DNA of 5,658 nucleotides. Origin: an uncultured Steroidobacteraceae bacterium. Lineage in GTDB: Bacteria > Pseudomonadota > Gammaproteobacteria > Steroidobacterales > Steroidobacteraceae. Location of the stretch: NCBI GenBank assembly GCA_955652625.1, contig CATPBM010000052.1:1-5658 (forward strand), read 5' to 3'. Position 1 is the stretch's first letter. Each line of letters opens with the position of its first letter. The notes beneath the pieces were generated by a model. That model was not told where the DNA came from. It saw only the letters and a program-made list of their open reading frames with translations, and did no database searches. The position numbers were made by a program, and so were the translations under genes. Shown one piece after another: positions 1 through 5,658 of the stretch.

Positions 1-410
1 GCATCGGCGGGATTCACCTTGTGGTAGCTCGGGTTGTTGCGCAGCGCGCTCGGCAGGTCCGCGCGCGCCGCGTTGATGGCCGCCTCCACGTCGCGCGCGG
101 CGCCGTCGATGTCGCGATTCAGGCCGAACTGCAACGTGATGTTCGAGGAGCCGGTGGCGCTGGAGGAGGTCATCTCGGTCACGTCCGCGATCTGCCCCAG
201 ATGCCGCTCGAGCGGCGTCGCGACGCTGGAGGCCATGACATCGGGGCTGGCGCCGGCCATCTGTGCGGATACCGAGATGGTCGGGAAGTCCACCTGCGGC
301 AGGGACGCCACCGGCAGCTTGAAGTAGGCGATGCCGCCGGCGAGTGCGATGCCCACCGTCAGGAGCGTGGTGGCCACGGGGCGGCGGATGAAGGGTTCCG
401 AGAGGCTCAT
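1..410 (-). CDS. mdtC: RND multidrug efflux transporter, MdtC-like, N-terminal part (3' end outside window)
   Basis: Second inner-membrane RND subunit of the pump. The 136 visible codons begin [17 protein letters not shown], a short cytoplasmic start followed by the first membrane helix (about residues 12-30). The first porter-domain strand follows, with LPQVDFPTI (37-45) and GASPDVM (53-59). [14 protein letters not shown] (61-74), TSSSATGSS (81-89) and [16 protein letters not shown] (100-115) match my memory of Escherichia coli MdtC more closely than MdtB, which separates this gene from its neighbour. The ATG overlaps the TGA of mdtB as ATGA; no strong ribosome binding site is seen, so translational coupling is likely. 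In the family, MdtB and MdtC form a mixed trimer that exports bile salts, novobiocin and similar compounds using proton influx. The proton-relay and drug-binding residues lie outside the window, so activity cannot be judged. The MdtC rather than generic HAE-1 assignment rests on motif recall and gene order. Confidence 0.93.
   Translation of the reverse strand, partial: MSLSEPFIRRPVATTLLTVGIALAGGIAYFKLPVASLPQVDFPTISVSAQMAGASPDVMASSVATPLERHLGQIADVTEMTSSSATGSSNITLQFGLNRDIDGAARDVEAAINAARADLPSALRNNPSYHKVNPAD
407..410 (-). other. ATGA stop-start overlap joining mdtB and mdtC
   Basis: On the minus strand the bases read ATGA: TGA ends the MdtB-like frame and ATG opens the MdtC-like frame. Such four-base overlaps usually mean that ribosomes finishing the first gene restart on the second, which would help keep the two subunits in a fixed ratio for mixed-trimer assembly. 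The overlap is seen directly; coupling is inferred. Confidence 0.85.
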
Positions 411-3400
411 CGTTCTGCCGGTCCGCTGGCCGCCGGTCTGCCCGCCGCGGGCGCCTCGCTCCAGCCGGCCACGCGGCGCTCCAGCCGGTCGAAGTACAGG
501 TAGATCACCGGGGTCGTGAACAGCGTCAGCAGCTGACTGAGGATCAGGCCGCCGACGATGGTGATGCCGAGGGGATGACGCAGCTCCGAGCCCGTGCCCG
601 TGCCGAGCATCAGCGGCAGCGCGCCGAGGAGCGCCGCCATGGTGGTCATGAGGATCGGCCGGAAGCGCAGGAGCGAGGCGTGATAGATGGCCTCACGTGG
701 CTCCATGCCCTGTTCGCGCTCGGCGACGAGCGCGAAGTCGATCATCATGATGGCGTTTTTCTTGACGATGCCGATCAGCAGGATGATGCCGATGATGCCG
801 ATCACGCCGAGGTCTGAGCCTGCCAGCAGCAGCGCGAGCAGCGCGCCGACGCCTGCGGAGGGCAGGGTGGAGAGAATGGTGATCGGATGGATGAAGCTCT
901 CGTACAGCACACCCAGCACGATGTAGACGGTCACGATGGCCGCGATGATCAGGAACAGCTCGTTGCCGAGCGTCGACTGGAATGCGAGTGCCGCTCCCTG
1001 GAAACTAGTCAGCACGCTCGCCGGCATGTGAATGTCGGCCTCGGCCTGGCGGATGGCGTTGACGGCATTGCCGAGCGCGGCGCCCTGGGCCAGGTTGAAC
1101 GACACGGTGGTCGATGGGAACTGGCCGAGGTGGTCGATCGAGAGTGGCGCTAAGCGCGTCGAGACCTTGACCAGCGCCGACAGCGGCACCTGCCCGCCCA
1201 CGGCCGTCGCGGACGGCAGGTAGATGGTGCCGAGGGAATCGAGCGAGGCCAGCAGCGAGCTGTCCGCCTGCAGGATCACCCGGTACTGATTCGACTGCGT
1301 GAATATGGTCGAGACGATGCGCTGCCCGAAGGCATCGTAGAGCGCGTTGTCGACGGTCGCCGGTGTGATGCCGAAGCGGCCGGCGGTATCGCGGTCGATC
1401 GTCAGGTACGCGGACAGGCCCTGGTTTTCCTGGTCGCTGGCCACGTCCTCGATCTGCGCCACGCGCTGCAGGCGCTCGACGAGCCTTGGTACCCAGGTGT
1501 CGAACTCTGCCGGGTTCGCATCCTCGAGGACGAACTGGTACTGGGTGCGGCTCACCGTGGTGTCGATGGACAGATCCTGCACCGCCTGCATGTATAGCGA
1601 GATGCCGGTCACGCCGGCAGTCTCACTCTGCAGGCGGCGGATGATGGCGCTGGCGGAGGCCGAGCGCTGGCTGACGGGCTTGAGGTTGATCAGCATGCGG
1701 CCGCTGTTGAGAGTGATGTTGGTGCCGTCGACTCCGATGAAGGAGGACAGGCTCACGACATCCGCATCCTTGAGGATCGCCGCCGCCATCAACTGCTGGC
1801 GCCGCGCCATATCGGCGTAGGACACCGATTGCGGCGCCTCGGTGATCGCCTGGATCAGGCCCGTGTCCTGCACGGGGAAAAATCCCTTCGGTATGAATAC
1901 GTACAGCAGCACCGTCACCGCGAGCGTCGCCAGGGCCACCGCGAGCGTCAGGGGCTGCCGGTCCAGGACCCATTTCAGGGCCACGCCGTAGCGGTCGATG
2001 AGTGCCTGGAACTTGGCGTTCGCCCAGCGGGCGACGCCGGTCTCCTCTTCCTGCGGATGGTGCCGCAGGAGCTTGGCGCACAGCATCGGCACCAGGGTCA
2101 GCGACACGACCGCGGAGATCATGATGGTCACGGCGAGCGTGATGGCAAACTCGTGAAACAGCCGTCCCACCACATCACCCATGAAGAGCAGCGGAATCAG
2201 CACCGCGATCAGCGACACGGTGAGGGACACGATGGTGAAGCCGATCTCCCCGGCGCCGCGCAGCGCCGCCTGCAGCGGCGCCATGCCCTGCTCGATGTAG
2301 CGCGAGATGTTCTCGATCATGACGATGGCATCATCGACCACGAAGCCGGTCGCGATGGTGAGCGCCATCAGTGACAGGTTGTTGAGGCTGAAGCCCACCA
2401 GGTACATGACGGCGAGCGTGCCGACCAGCGACAACGGCACGGACAGGCTCGGGATGATGGTGGCAGGAACGCTGCGCAGGAACAGGAAGATCACCAGCAC
2501 CACCAGGATCACGGCGAGCGACAGTTCGAACTCGACATCGTGCACCGAGGCGCGGATGGTGTTGGTGCGGTCGGTGAGAATCGACACCTCGACCGCGGCA
2601 GGGAGCGATGCCGACAGCGACGGCAGCAGTTGCTTGATGCGGTCGACGACCTGGATCACGTTGGCGCCCGGCTGGCGCTGGATGTTGAGGATGATGCCTG
2701 GTGTCGCGCTCACCCAGCCGGCGAGATAGATGTTCTGGGCGCCGTTCGTGACCTGGGCGACGTCGGACAGGCGGATGGGATTGCCGTTCTTGTAGGCGAC
2801 GATGATGCTCTCGTAGGCTTGCGGGCTCTGGATCTGGTCGTTGGCGTTCAAGGTCCAGGAGCGTGCCGGTCCGTCGAGCGTGCCCTTGGGCGAGTTGACG
2901 TTGGCATTGCTGATGGTCGTGCGCAGGTCATCGATGTTCAGACCGTACGCGGCGAGCGCGCGCACGTTGGCGATGATGCGCACCGCGGGCCGCTGACCAC
3001 CGCTCACGCTGACTAAGCCCACGCCCTCGATCTGCGAGATCTTTTGCGCCAGGCGCGTGTCGGCCAGATCCTCCAGCTGCGTCAGCGGCAGGGTCTTGGA
3101 CACAATCCCGAGTGTCAGGATCGGCGCGTCCGCCGGATTCACCTTGGCGTAGATCGGCGGCGCCGGCAGATCGGACGGCAGCAGGTTGCCGGCGGCGTTG
3201 ATGGCCGCCTGCACCTCCTGCTCGGCGATATCGAGGGTCAGATTCAGGCTGAACTGCAGCGTGATGACCGAGGCGCCGCCGGAGCTGGTCGAGGACATCT
3301 GATTGAGCCCGGGCATCTGCCCGAACTGCACTTCCAGCGGCGCGGTGACCGCCGAAGTCATCACCTCCGGACTAGCCCCCGGATAGAAGGTCTGCACCTG

Positions 3401-3535
3401 GATGGTCGGATAGTCGACCTGCGGCAGCGCGGAGAGCGGCAGGAAGCCGTAGGCCACGATTCCCACCAGCAGGATCGCCACCATGAGAAGCGAGGTGCCA
3501 ACCGGCCGCAGTATGAAAATGCGGGACGGATTCAT
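407..3535 (-). CDS. mdtB: RND multidrug efflux transporter, MdtB-like (complete)
   Basis: Complete 1042-residue inner-membrane proton/drug antiporter subunit, close to the usual length of about 1040. I chose the ATG at 3535 because [20 protein letters not shown] is the typical RND start (short cytoplasmic end, RPV, then helix 1); the longer open frame upstream runs into the adaptor gene. Visible layout: helix 1 (about 11-30), first porter half with [10 protein letters not shown] (38-47) and [16 protein letters not shown] (53-68), helices 2-6 (about 337-485), helix 7 (about 529-548), [10 protein letters not shown] (550-559), second porter half, helices 8-12 (about 858-1012). The proton-relay residues are present: Asp401-Asp402 in GFVVDDAIV and Lys926 in [12 protein letters not shown], with RFRPILMTT (957-965) in helix 11. 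[15 protein letters not shown] and ANVNSPKG match MdtB-type proteins. It starts 37 bases after the adaptor stop with only a weak purine-rich ribosome site (AAAGACAG). No truncation or odd composition is seen. Confidence 0.96.
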   Translation of the reverse strand: MNPSRIFILRPVGTSLLMVAILLVGIVAYGFLPLSALPQVDYPTIQVQTFYPGASPEVMTSAVTAPLEVQFGQMPGLNQMSSTSSGGASVITLQFSLNLTLDIAEQEVQAAINAAGNLLPSDLPAPPIYAKVNPADAPILTLGIVSKTLPLTQLEDLADTRLAQKISQIEGVGLVSVSGGQRPAVRIIANVRALAAYGLNIDDLRTTISNANVNSPKGTLDGPARSWTLNANDQIQSPQAYESIIVAYKNGNPIRLSDVAQVTNGAQNIYLAGWVSATPGIILNIQRQPGANVIQVVDRIKQLLPSLSASLPAAVEVSILTDRTNTIRASVHDVEFELSLAVILVVLVIFLFLRSVPATIIPSLSVPLSLVGTLAVMYLVGFSLNNLSLMALTIATGFVVDDAIVMIENISRYIEQGMAPLQAALRGAGEIGFTIVSLTVSLIAVLIPLLFMGDVVGRLFHEFAITLAVTIMISAVVSLTLVPMLCAKLLRHHPQEEETGVARWANAKFQALIDRYGVALKWVLDRQPLTLAVALATLAVTVLLYVFIPKGFFPVQDTGLIQAITEAPQSVSYADMARRQQLMAAAILKDADVVSLSSFIGVDGTNITLNSGRMLINLKPVSQRSASASAIIRRLQSETAGVTGISLYMQAVQDLSIDTTVSRTQYQFVLEDANPAEFDTWVPRLVERLQRVAQIEDVASDQENQGLSAYLTIDRDTAGRFGITPATVDNALYDAFGQRIVSTIFTQSNQYRVILQADSSLLASLDSLGTIYLPSATAVGGQVPLSALVKVSTRLAPLSIDHLGQFPSTTVSFNLAQGAALGNAVNAIRQAEADIHMPASVLTSFQGAALAFQSTLGNELFLIIAAIVTVYIVLGVLYESFIHPITILSTLPSAGVGALLALLLAGSDLGVIGIIGIILLIGIVKKNAIMMIDFALVAEREQGMEPREAIYHASLLRFRPILMTTMAALLGALPLMLGTGTGSELRHPLGITIVGGLILSQLLTLFTTPVIYLYFDRLERRVAGWSEAPAAGRPAASGPAER

Positions 3536-3572
3536 GTGGCTGTCTTTGCGGTAAGCGGGCCGATTGCCTCGC

Positions 3573-4840
3573 TCAGCCGCCGCCCGGAGTGCTGTGCTGC
3601 GCCCGCCGCGGCGCGGTCCTGCCACCGGGCGCAGCGTTCGGGGTGTTCTGCCGCAGCAGCACCTTGGCGCCGTCCTTCAGCTTGTCGGCACCATCCACGA
3701 CCACCATCTCCCCGGGCTTGAGCCCCTGGGCAATCGACACGTTGGTGACATCCCCTGGGCCGAGCGTCACCTTGCGCACGCTCACGCTACTGTCCGCATT
3801 GATGACGTACACGTAAGTACCCGGCGCGCCGCGCTGCACGCCCGCCTGCGGAATCAGCGTGGCCCCGTGCAGCGTGTCGAGCAGCAGCACGACGTTGACG
3901 AACTGCTGCGGGAAGAGGCTCTCATCGGTGTTGGGGAAGAGCGCCTTGAGCTTGATCGTCCCGGTCGTGGTGTCGATCTGGCTGTCGATCGACTGCAGCG
4001 TGCCGGTGGCGAGCTGATGAGTGTCGCTGCGGTCATAGGCGCTGACCGGCAAGGTCGCACCGGCGTGCAGCTGCGCCAGCAATGGCGGGATTTGATCCTC
4101 GGGCAGCGTGAACACCACCGTGATGGGCTGCAGCTGCGTGACCACCACCAGACCGTTGGGCTCCGCCGGTGTGACGTAGTTGCCGACGGTCACCTGCTGC
4201 AAACCGACGCGGCCGGTGATCGGCGAGACGATGCGGCTGTAGGTGAGGTTGAGTTTCGCCGCATCGATCTGGCCCTGGTCGGTTCTCACAGCGCCCTGGT
4301 CCTGTGCCACCAGAGACTTCTGAGTCGCGAGCTGCTGCTCCGCGATCGAGTCCTGCGCGAACAGCGTCTGGTAGCGTGCGAGGTCGACGCGGGCGTTGGC
4401 GAGCAGCGCCCGGTCGCGGATCTGCGCACCCTGCGCCTGCTCGAGCGCCACCTGGTAGGGCCGCGGATCGATCTGGATCAGGGGGTCGCCCGCCTTGACG
4501 GTCTGACCTTCCTTGAAAGCGATATGCATGATCTGGCCGCTGATCTGGCTCTGCACGGTGACCGTGGCGATCGGCGTCACCGTGCCGAGCCCGATGAGCG
4601 TGATGGGCATGTCGCCCGAGTGGGCGCTGGCGCCCACCACCGGCATCGGGCCGCCGCCGGCGAATCGTCCCCCCGGGGCGGCGGTGGGCTTCGGCGTGAG
4701 CAGCCACGCCACCAGGGCCAGGGCGAGGAGCACCCCGCCATGAGCAGCACGCGCCGCGTGAGCAGGCGCTTTTGCCAGGCCGGCCGGGTGTCCGAATCTG
4801 CCGGAGCGCTGGTGTGCAGGGAGCGGTCTTCGTCGTTCAT
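3573..4840 (-). CDS. mdtA: Periplasmic adaptor (membrane fusion protein) of RND pump, MdtA-like, with apparent frameshift
   Basis: Adaptor bridging the RND pump and an outer-membrane channel. Allowing one missing base near 4733-4736, it is a 422-residue protein, close to MdtA length (about 415). Its start, [11 protein letters not shown], sits in one frame up to VLLMAG (31-36); the rest, [16 protein letters not shown] onward, is in another. Joined, they give a basic-flanked inner-membrane anchor (about 31-48) rather than a lipoprotein signal. Then come the first lipoyl half (about 93-128, [28 protein letters not shown]), an alpha-hairpin (about 129-200, [16 protein letters not shown]), the second lipoyl half ([18 protein letters not shown], 206-223), a beta-barrel (about 238-320, [21 protein letters not shown]), a membrane-proximal domain (about 325-396) and a Pro/Gly/Arg-rich tail. 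The ATG at 4840 is supported by GC-rich third positions (31 of 36 codons before the break, against 20 of 37 in the competing frame). No good ribosome site is visible. If the missing base is real, the gene is a pseudogene. Confidence 0.9.
4733..4736 (-). other. Apparent one-base deletion (frameshift) in the mdtA membrane anchor
   Basis: The minus strand reads ATG GCG GGG TGC TCC, giving MAGCSS and then low-hydrophobicity sequence. One extra G in the GGGG run gives ATG GCG GGG GTG CTC CTC GCC, which continues as [15 protein letters not shown], a proper membrane helix joined to the rest of the adaptor. The break is therefore placed within a base or two of this run. Possible causes are a sequencing or consensus error, a true inactivating mutation, or slippage; the GGGG run would allow re-pairing after a minus-one slip, but a run of four is short for efficient slippage. 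Confidence 0.85.
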
Positions 4841-4884
4841 ACGTCGCTGATTCAGGCCCGCCGCAGGTAGGGTACACAATCGCT

Positions 4885-4918
4885 AAAAAAAGGGGCGGCA
4901 TGGATGTCCAGCCGCCCC
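4885..4918 (-). terminator. Rho-independent terminator, minus strand
   Basis: Read on the minus strand, GGGGCGGC (4918-4911) pairs perfectly with GCCGCCCC (4899-4892). The 11 bases between can extend the helix with an inner TGGA/TCCA pairing. Seven T follow at once (4891-4885). A GC-rich eight-base stem plus T tract is a textbook intrinsic terminator. It lies 175 bases after the deacetylase stop and ends 44 bases before the adaptor ATG, so it most simply ends the deacetylase transcript; an attenuator role in a pump leader is a less likely alternative. There is no T tract on the plus strand, so it is one-directional. Confidence 0.9.
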
Positions 4919-4963
4919 CCAGGAGGAGACACGGCAAGGTCGCATACCGGCCGCCGGGGAGGT

Positions 4964-4980
4964 GTAACCGACTGGTAACC
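4964..4980 (-). promoter_or_regulatory. Candidate response-regulator site: GGTTAC-N5-GGTTAC direct repeat
   Basis: On the minus strand two identical hexamers, GGTTAC (4980-4975) and GGTTAC (4969-4964), are separated by five bases, an 11-bp repeat or about one helical turn. OmpR/PhoB-family regulators bind such tandem half-sites; PhoP boxes (GTTTA-N5-GTTTA type) and CpxR boxes (GTAAA-N5-GTAAA) share this layout. In Escherichia coli the mdtABC operon is controlled by BaeR and CpxR, both of this family. The repeat lies about 125 bases upstream of the adaptor ATG, but the terminator stands between. A poor -10-like TATGCG lies 17 bases downstream. The repeat is plain in the sequence; its function is inference, and a chance match is quite possible. 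Confidence 0.3.
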
Positions 4981-5003
4981 AAGTGCAAGGAAATCTGCGT
5001 GCG

Positions 5004-5020
5004 GGGGCGGATAAAGCCCC
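5004..5020. repeat. Small inverted repeat in the deacetylase 3' region
   Basis: GGGGC (5004-5008) and GCCCC (5016-5020) can pair across a seven-base loop (GGATAAA). No T tract follows on either strand, so this is not an intrinsic terminator. It could be a minor RNA hairpin in the 3' untranslated part of the deacetylase message. In a GC-rich sequence a five-base stem is expected often by chance. Confidence 0.25.
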
Positions 5021-5093
5021 TCAGAGCATCGCAGCGCGGCGGGAGGACAGGGACTTGCTATTGCCGGGCGCGACGCGGCCGGCGGTTCGCGCC

Positions 5094-5658
5094 TCAGGCG
5101 CTCAGGAGACCGCGCAGCCTCAAAGTCTCGCGCATGGGCGCGAAGCTGAACTCCTCGAGTATCCGCCGCAGACGGCTCTCGCAGCGTGAGAGATTCGTGT
5201 AGTGGCGGAAGCGCGAGAGCAAGCCGACCTCGAATCGCGGTTGCTCGGGATCCAGTTCCCAGGGATGCACGTAGAAGGCGAACGGCCGAGTGTGCTCCTG
5301 ATTGATCTGCTTCAGGCCCGCGCGTGTCAGCCAGTACGGCAGGATGCGGAAGTAGCCCCCGCCCGAGACCGGCACCGGCACGCCGAAGAATCGGGCCGCC
5401 GACAGCGGGAACTCCACCAGCGTGCGTCCGGAGGGGGCAGCGAGGCGATTGGGCTCAGGCCGCGCACCCGGTAGTCCGTAGAGATCGTGGCGGATGGGAA
5501 AGACGGAGGAGTCGTAGCTGAAGCCGAGATCGAGGAGCACATCCAGTGCCCACAGCGACTGGCGGGTCACCGAGAAGCTCGCCGCGCGATAGCCGATCAC
5601 CGGCTGCCCAATGAGGTCCTCGAGGCATGCCTTGGAGCGCGCAGTCTCTTCACGAAAC
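5094..5658 (-). CDS. Polysaccharide deacetylase, XrtA/PEP-CTERM-associated type, C-terminal part (5' end outside window)
   Basis: The frame is open from the window edge to the TGA at 5096-5094, giving 187 visible residues. It begins FREETARSKACLEDLIGQP, so the GTG at 5600 is internal, not a start. VIGYRAASFSVTRQSLWALD, GFSYDSSVFPIRHDLYG, GGGYFRILPYWLTR, FYVHPWELDPEQPR and SRFRHYTNLSR match what I know of the deacetylase found in exosortase A polysaccharide loci (NodB domain plus a DUF3473-type C-terminus). Likely active-site elements visible are Arg in GYRAASF, Asp in YDSS and His in HPWE (5267-5265). The metal-binding N-terminal motifs are outside the window. The family removes acetyl groups from N-acetylated sugars; here the likely substrate is an exopolysaccharide or its precursor. 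No signal peptide can be judged. The gene is followed by its own terminator and is probably not cotranscribed with the pump. Confidence 0.9.
   Translation of the reverse strand, partial: FREETARSKACLEDLIGQPVIGYRAASFSVTRQSLWALDVLLDLGFSYDSSVFPIRHDLYGLPGARPEPNRLAAPSGRTLVEFPLSAARFFGVPVPVSGGGYFRILPYWLTRAGLKQINQEHTRPFAFYVHPWELDPEQPRFEVGLLSRFRHYTNLSRCESRLRRILEEFSFAPMRETLRLRGLLSA

Noticed and set aside
3536..3625. Thirty extra residues at the start of the MdtB-like protein (start at 3625).
   Set aside because: They overlap the end of the adaptor gene and do not resemble an RND N-terminus; the ATG at 3535 gives the standard start.
3564..4850. A long plus-strand open frame (428 codons) opposite the adaptor gene.
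   Set aside because: It is rich in His, Arg, Asp and Gly as expected for the complement of a GC-rich gene, has no recognisable domain, and lies opposite clear adaptor coding sequence. The same holds for the other plus-strand frames.
4577..4879. In the uncorrected frame the adaptor N-terminus reads VLLMAGCSS, which looks like a lipoprotein signal (lipobox LMAGC).
   Set aside because: The sequence after the Cys is low-complexity Trp/Arg/Ser/Pro residues from the wrong frame, the hydrophobic stretch is too short, and restoring one base gives a good membrane helix joined to a recognisable adaptor.
4841..4988. An N-terminal extension of the adaptor in its main frame (start at 4988, or at 4901).
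   Set aside because: It would be translated through the terminator hairpin, has low GC at third positions with AGA and CGA codons, and resembles no adaptor N-terminus.
4921..5021. A possible structured RNA or riboswitch (cyclic-di-GMP type) on the plus strand, from CACGGCAAGG and GGTGTAACC-like pieces.
   Set aside because: The conserved core sequences and pairing do not line up, and no plus-strand gene follows for it to control. A covariance-model search would settle it.
4900..5202. A plus-strand 100-codon frame in the gap, preceded by no clear signal.
   Set aside because: Its start lies inside the terminator hairpin, it is rich in Arg with no known motif, and it runs into the antisense of the deacetylase gene.

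Overview
This GC-rich window reads almost entirely on the minus strand and holds one tripartite multidrug-efflux operon of the MdtABC type, plus the 3' end of an unrelated upstream gene. High GC, strong G/C preference at third codon positions, the MdtB/MdtC-type pair of RND transporters and an exosortase (PEP-CTERM)-associated polysaccharide deacetylase all point to a Gram-negative proteobacterium. I cannot name the genus from sequence alone.

Layout in the direction of transcription (high to low coordinates): (1) 5658-5094, the C-terminal part of an XrtA/PEP-CTERM-type polysaccharide deacetylase, with its 5' end outside the window. (2) 5093-4841, a 253-base gap with a strong minus-strand intrinsic terminator (4918-4885) and an 11-bp-phased direct repeat, GGTTAC-N5-GGTTAC (4980-4964). 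(3) 4840-3573, the periplasmic adaptor (MdtA-like), whose reading frame is broken by an apparent one-base loss in a run of four C (plus strand, 4733-4736) inside the membrane anchor. (4) 3535-407, a complete inner-membrane RND transporter (MdtB-like, 1042 aa). (5) 410-1, the first 136 codons of a second RND transporter (MdtC-like), overlapping the previous stop by four bases (ATGA) and running off the window.

By family knowledge, the adaptor links an MdtB/MdtC heterotrimeric proton antiporter in the inner membrane to an outer-membrane channel such as TolC; no channel gene is visible here. The 37-base gap between adaptor and mdtB and the ATGA overlap between mdtB and mdtC support one co-translated operon. 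The terminator separates the deacetylase transcript from the pump operon.

I see no wholly new system. The points most worth checking are the adaptor frameshift, the very short space left for a pump promoter below the terminator, and the phased repeat that resembles an OmpR/PhoB-family regulator site. The plus strand has long open frames, but they are mirror images of the GC-rich minus-strand genes and none looks real.
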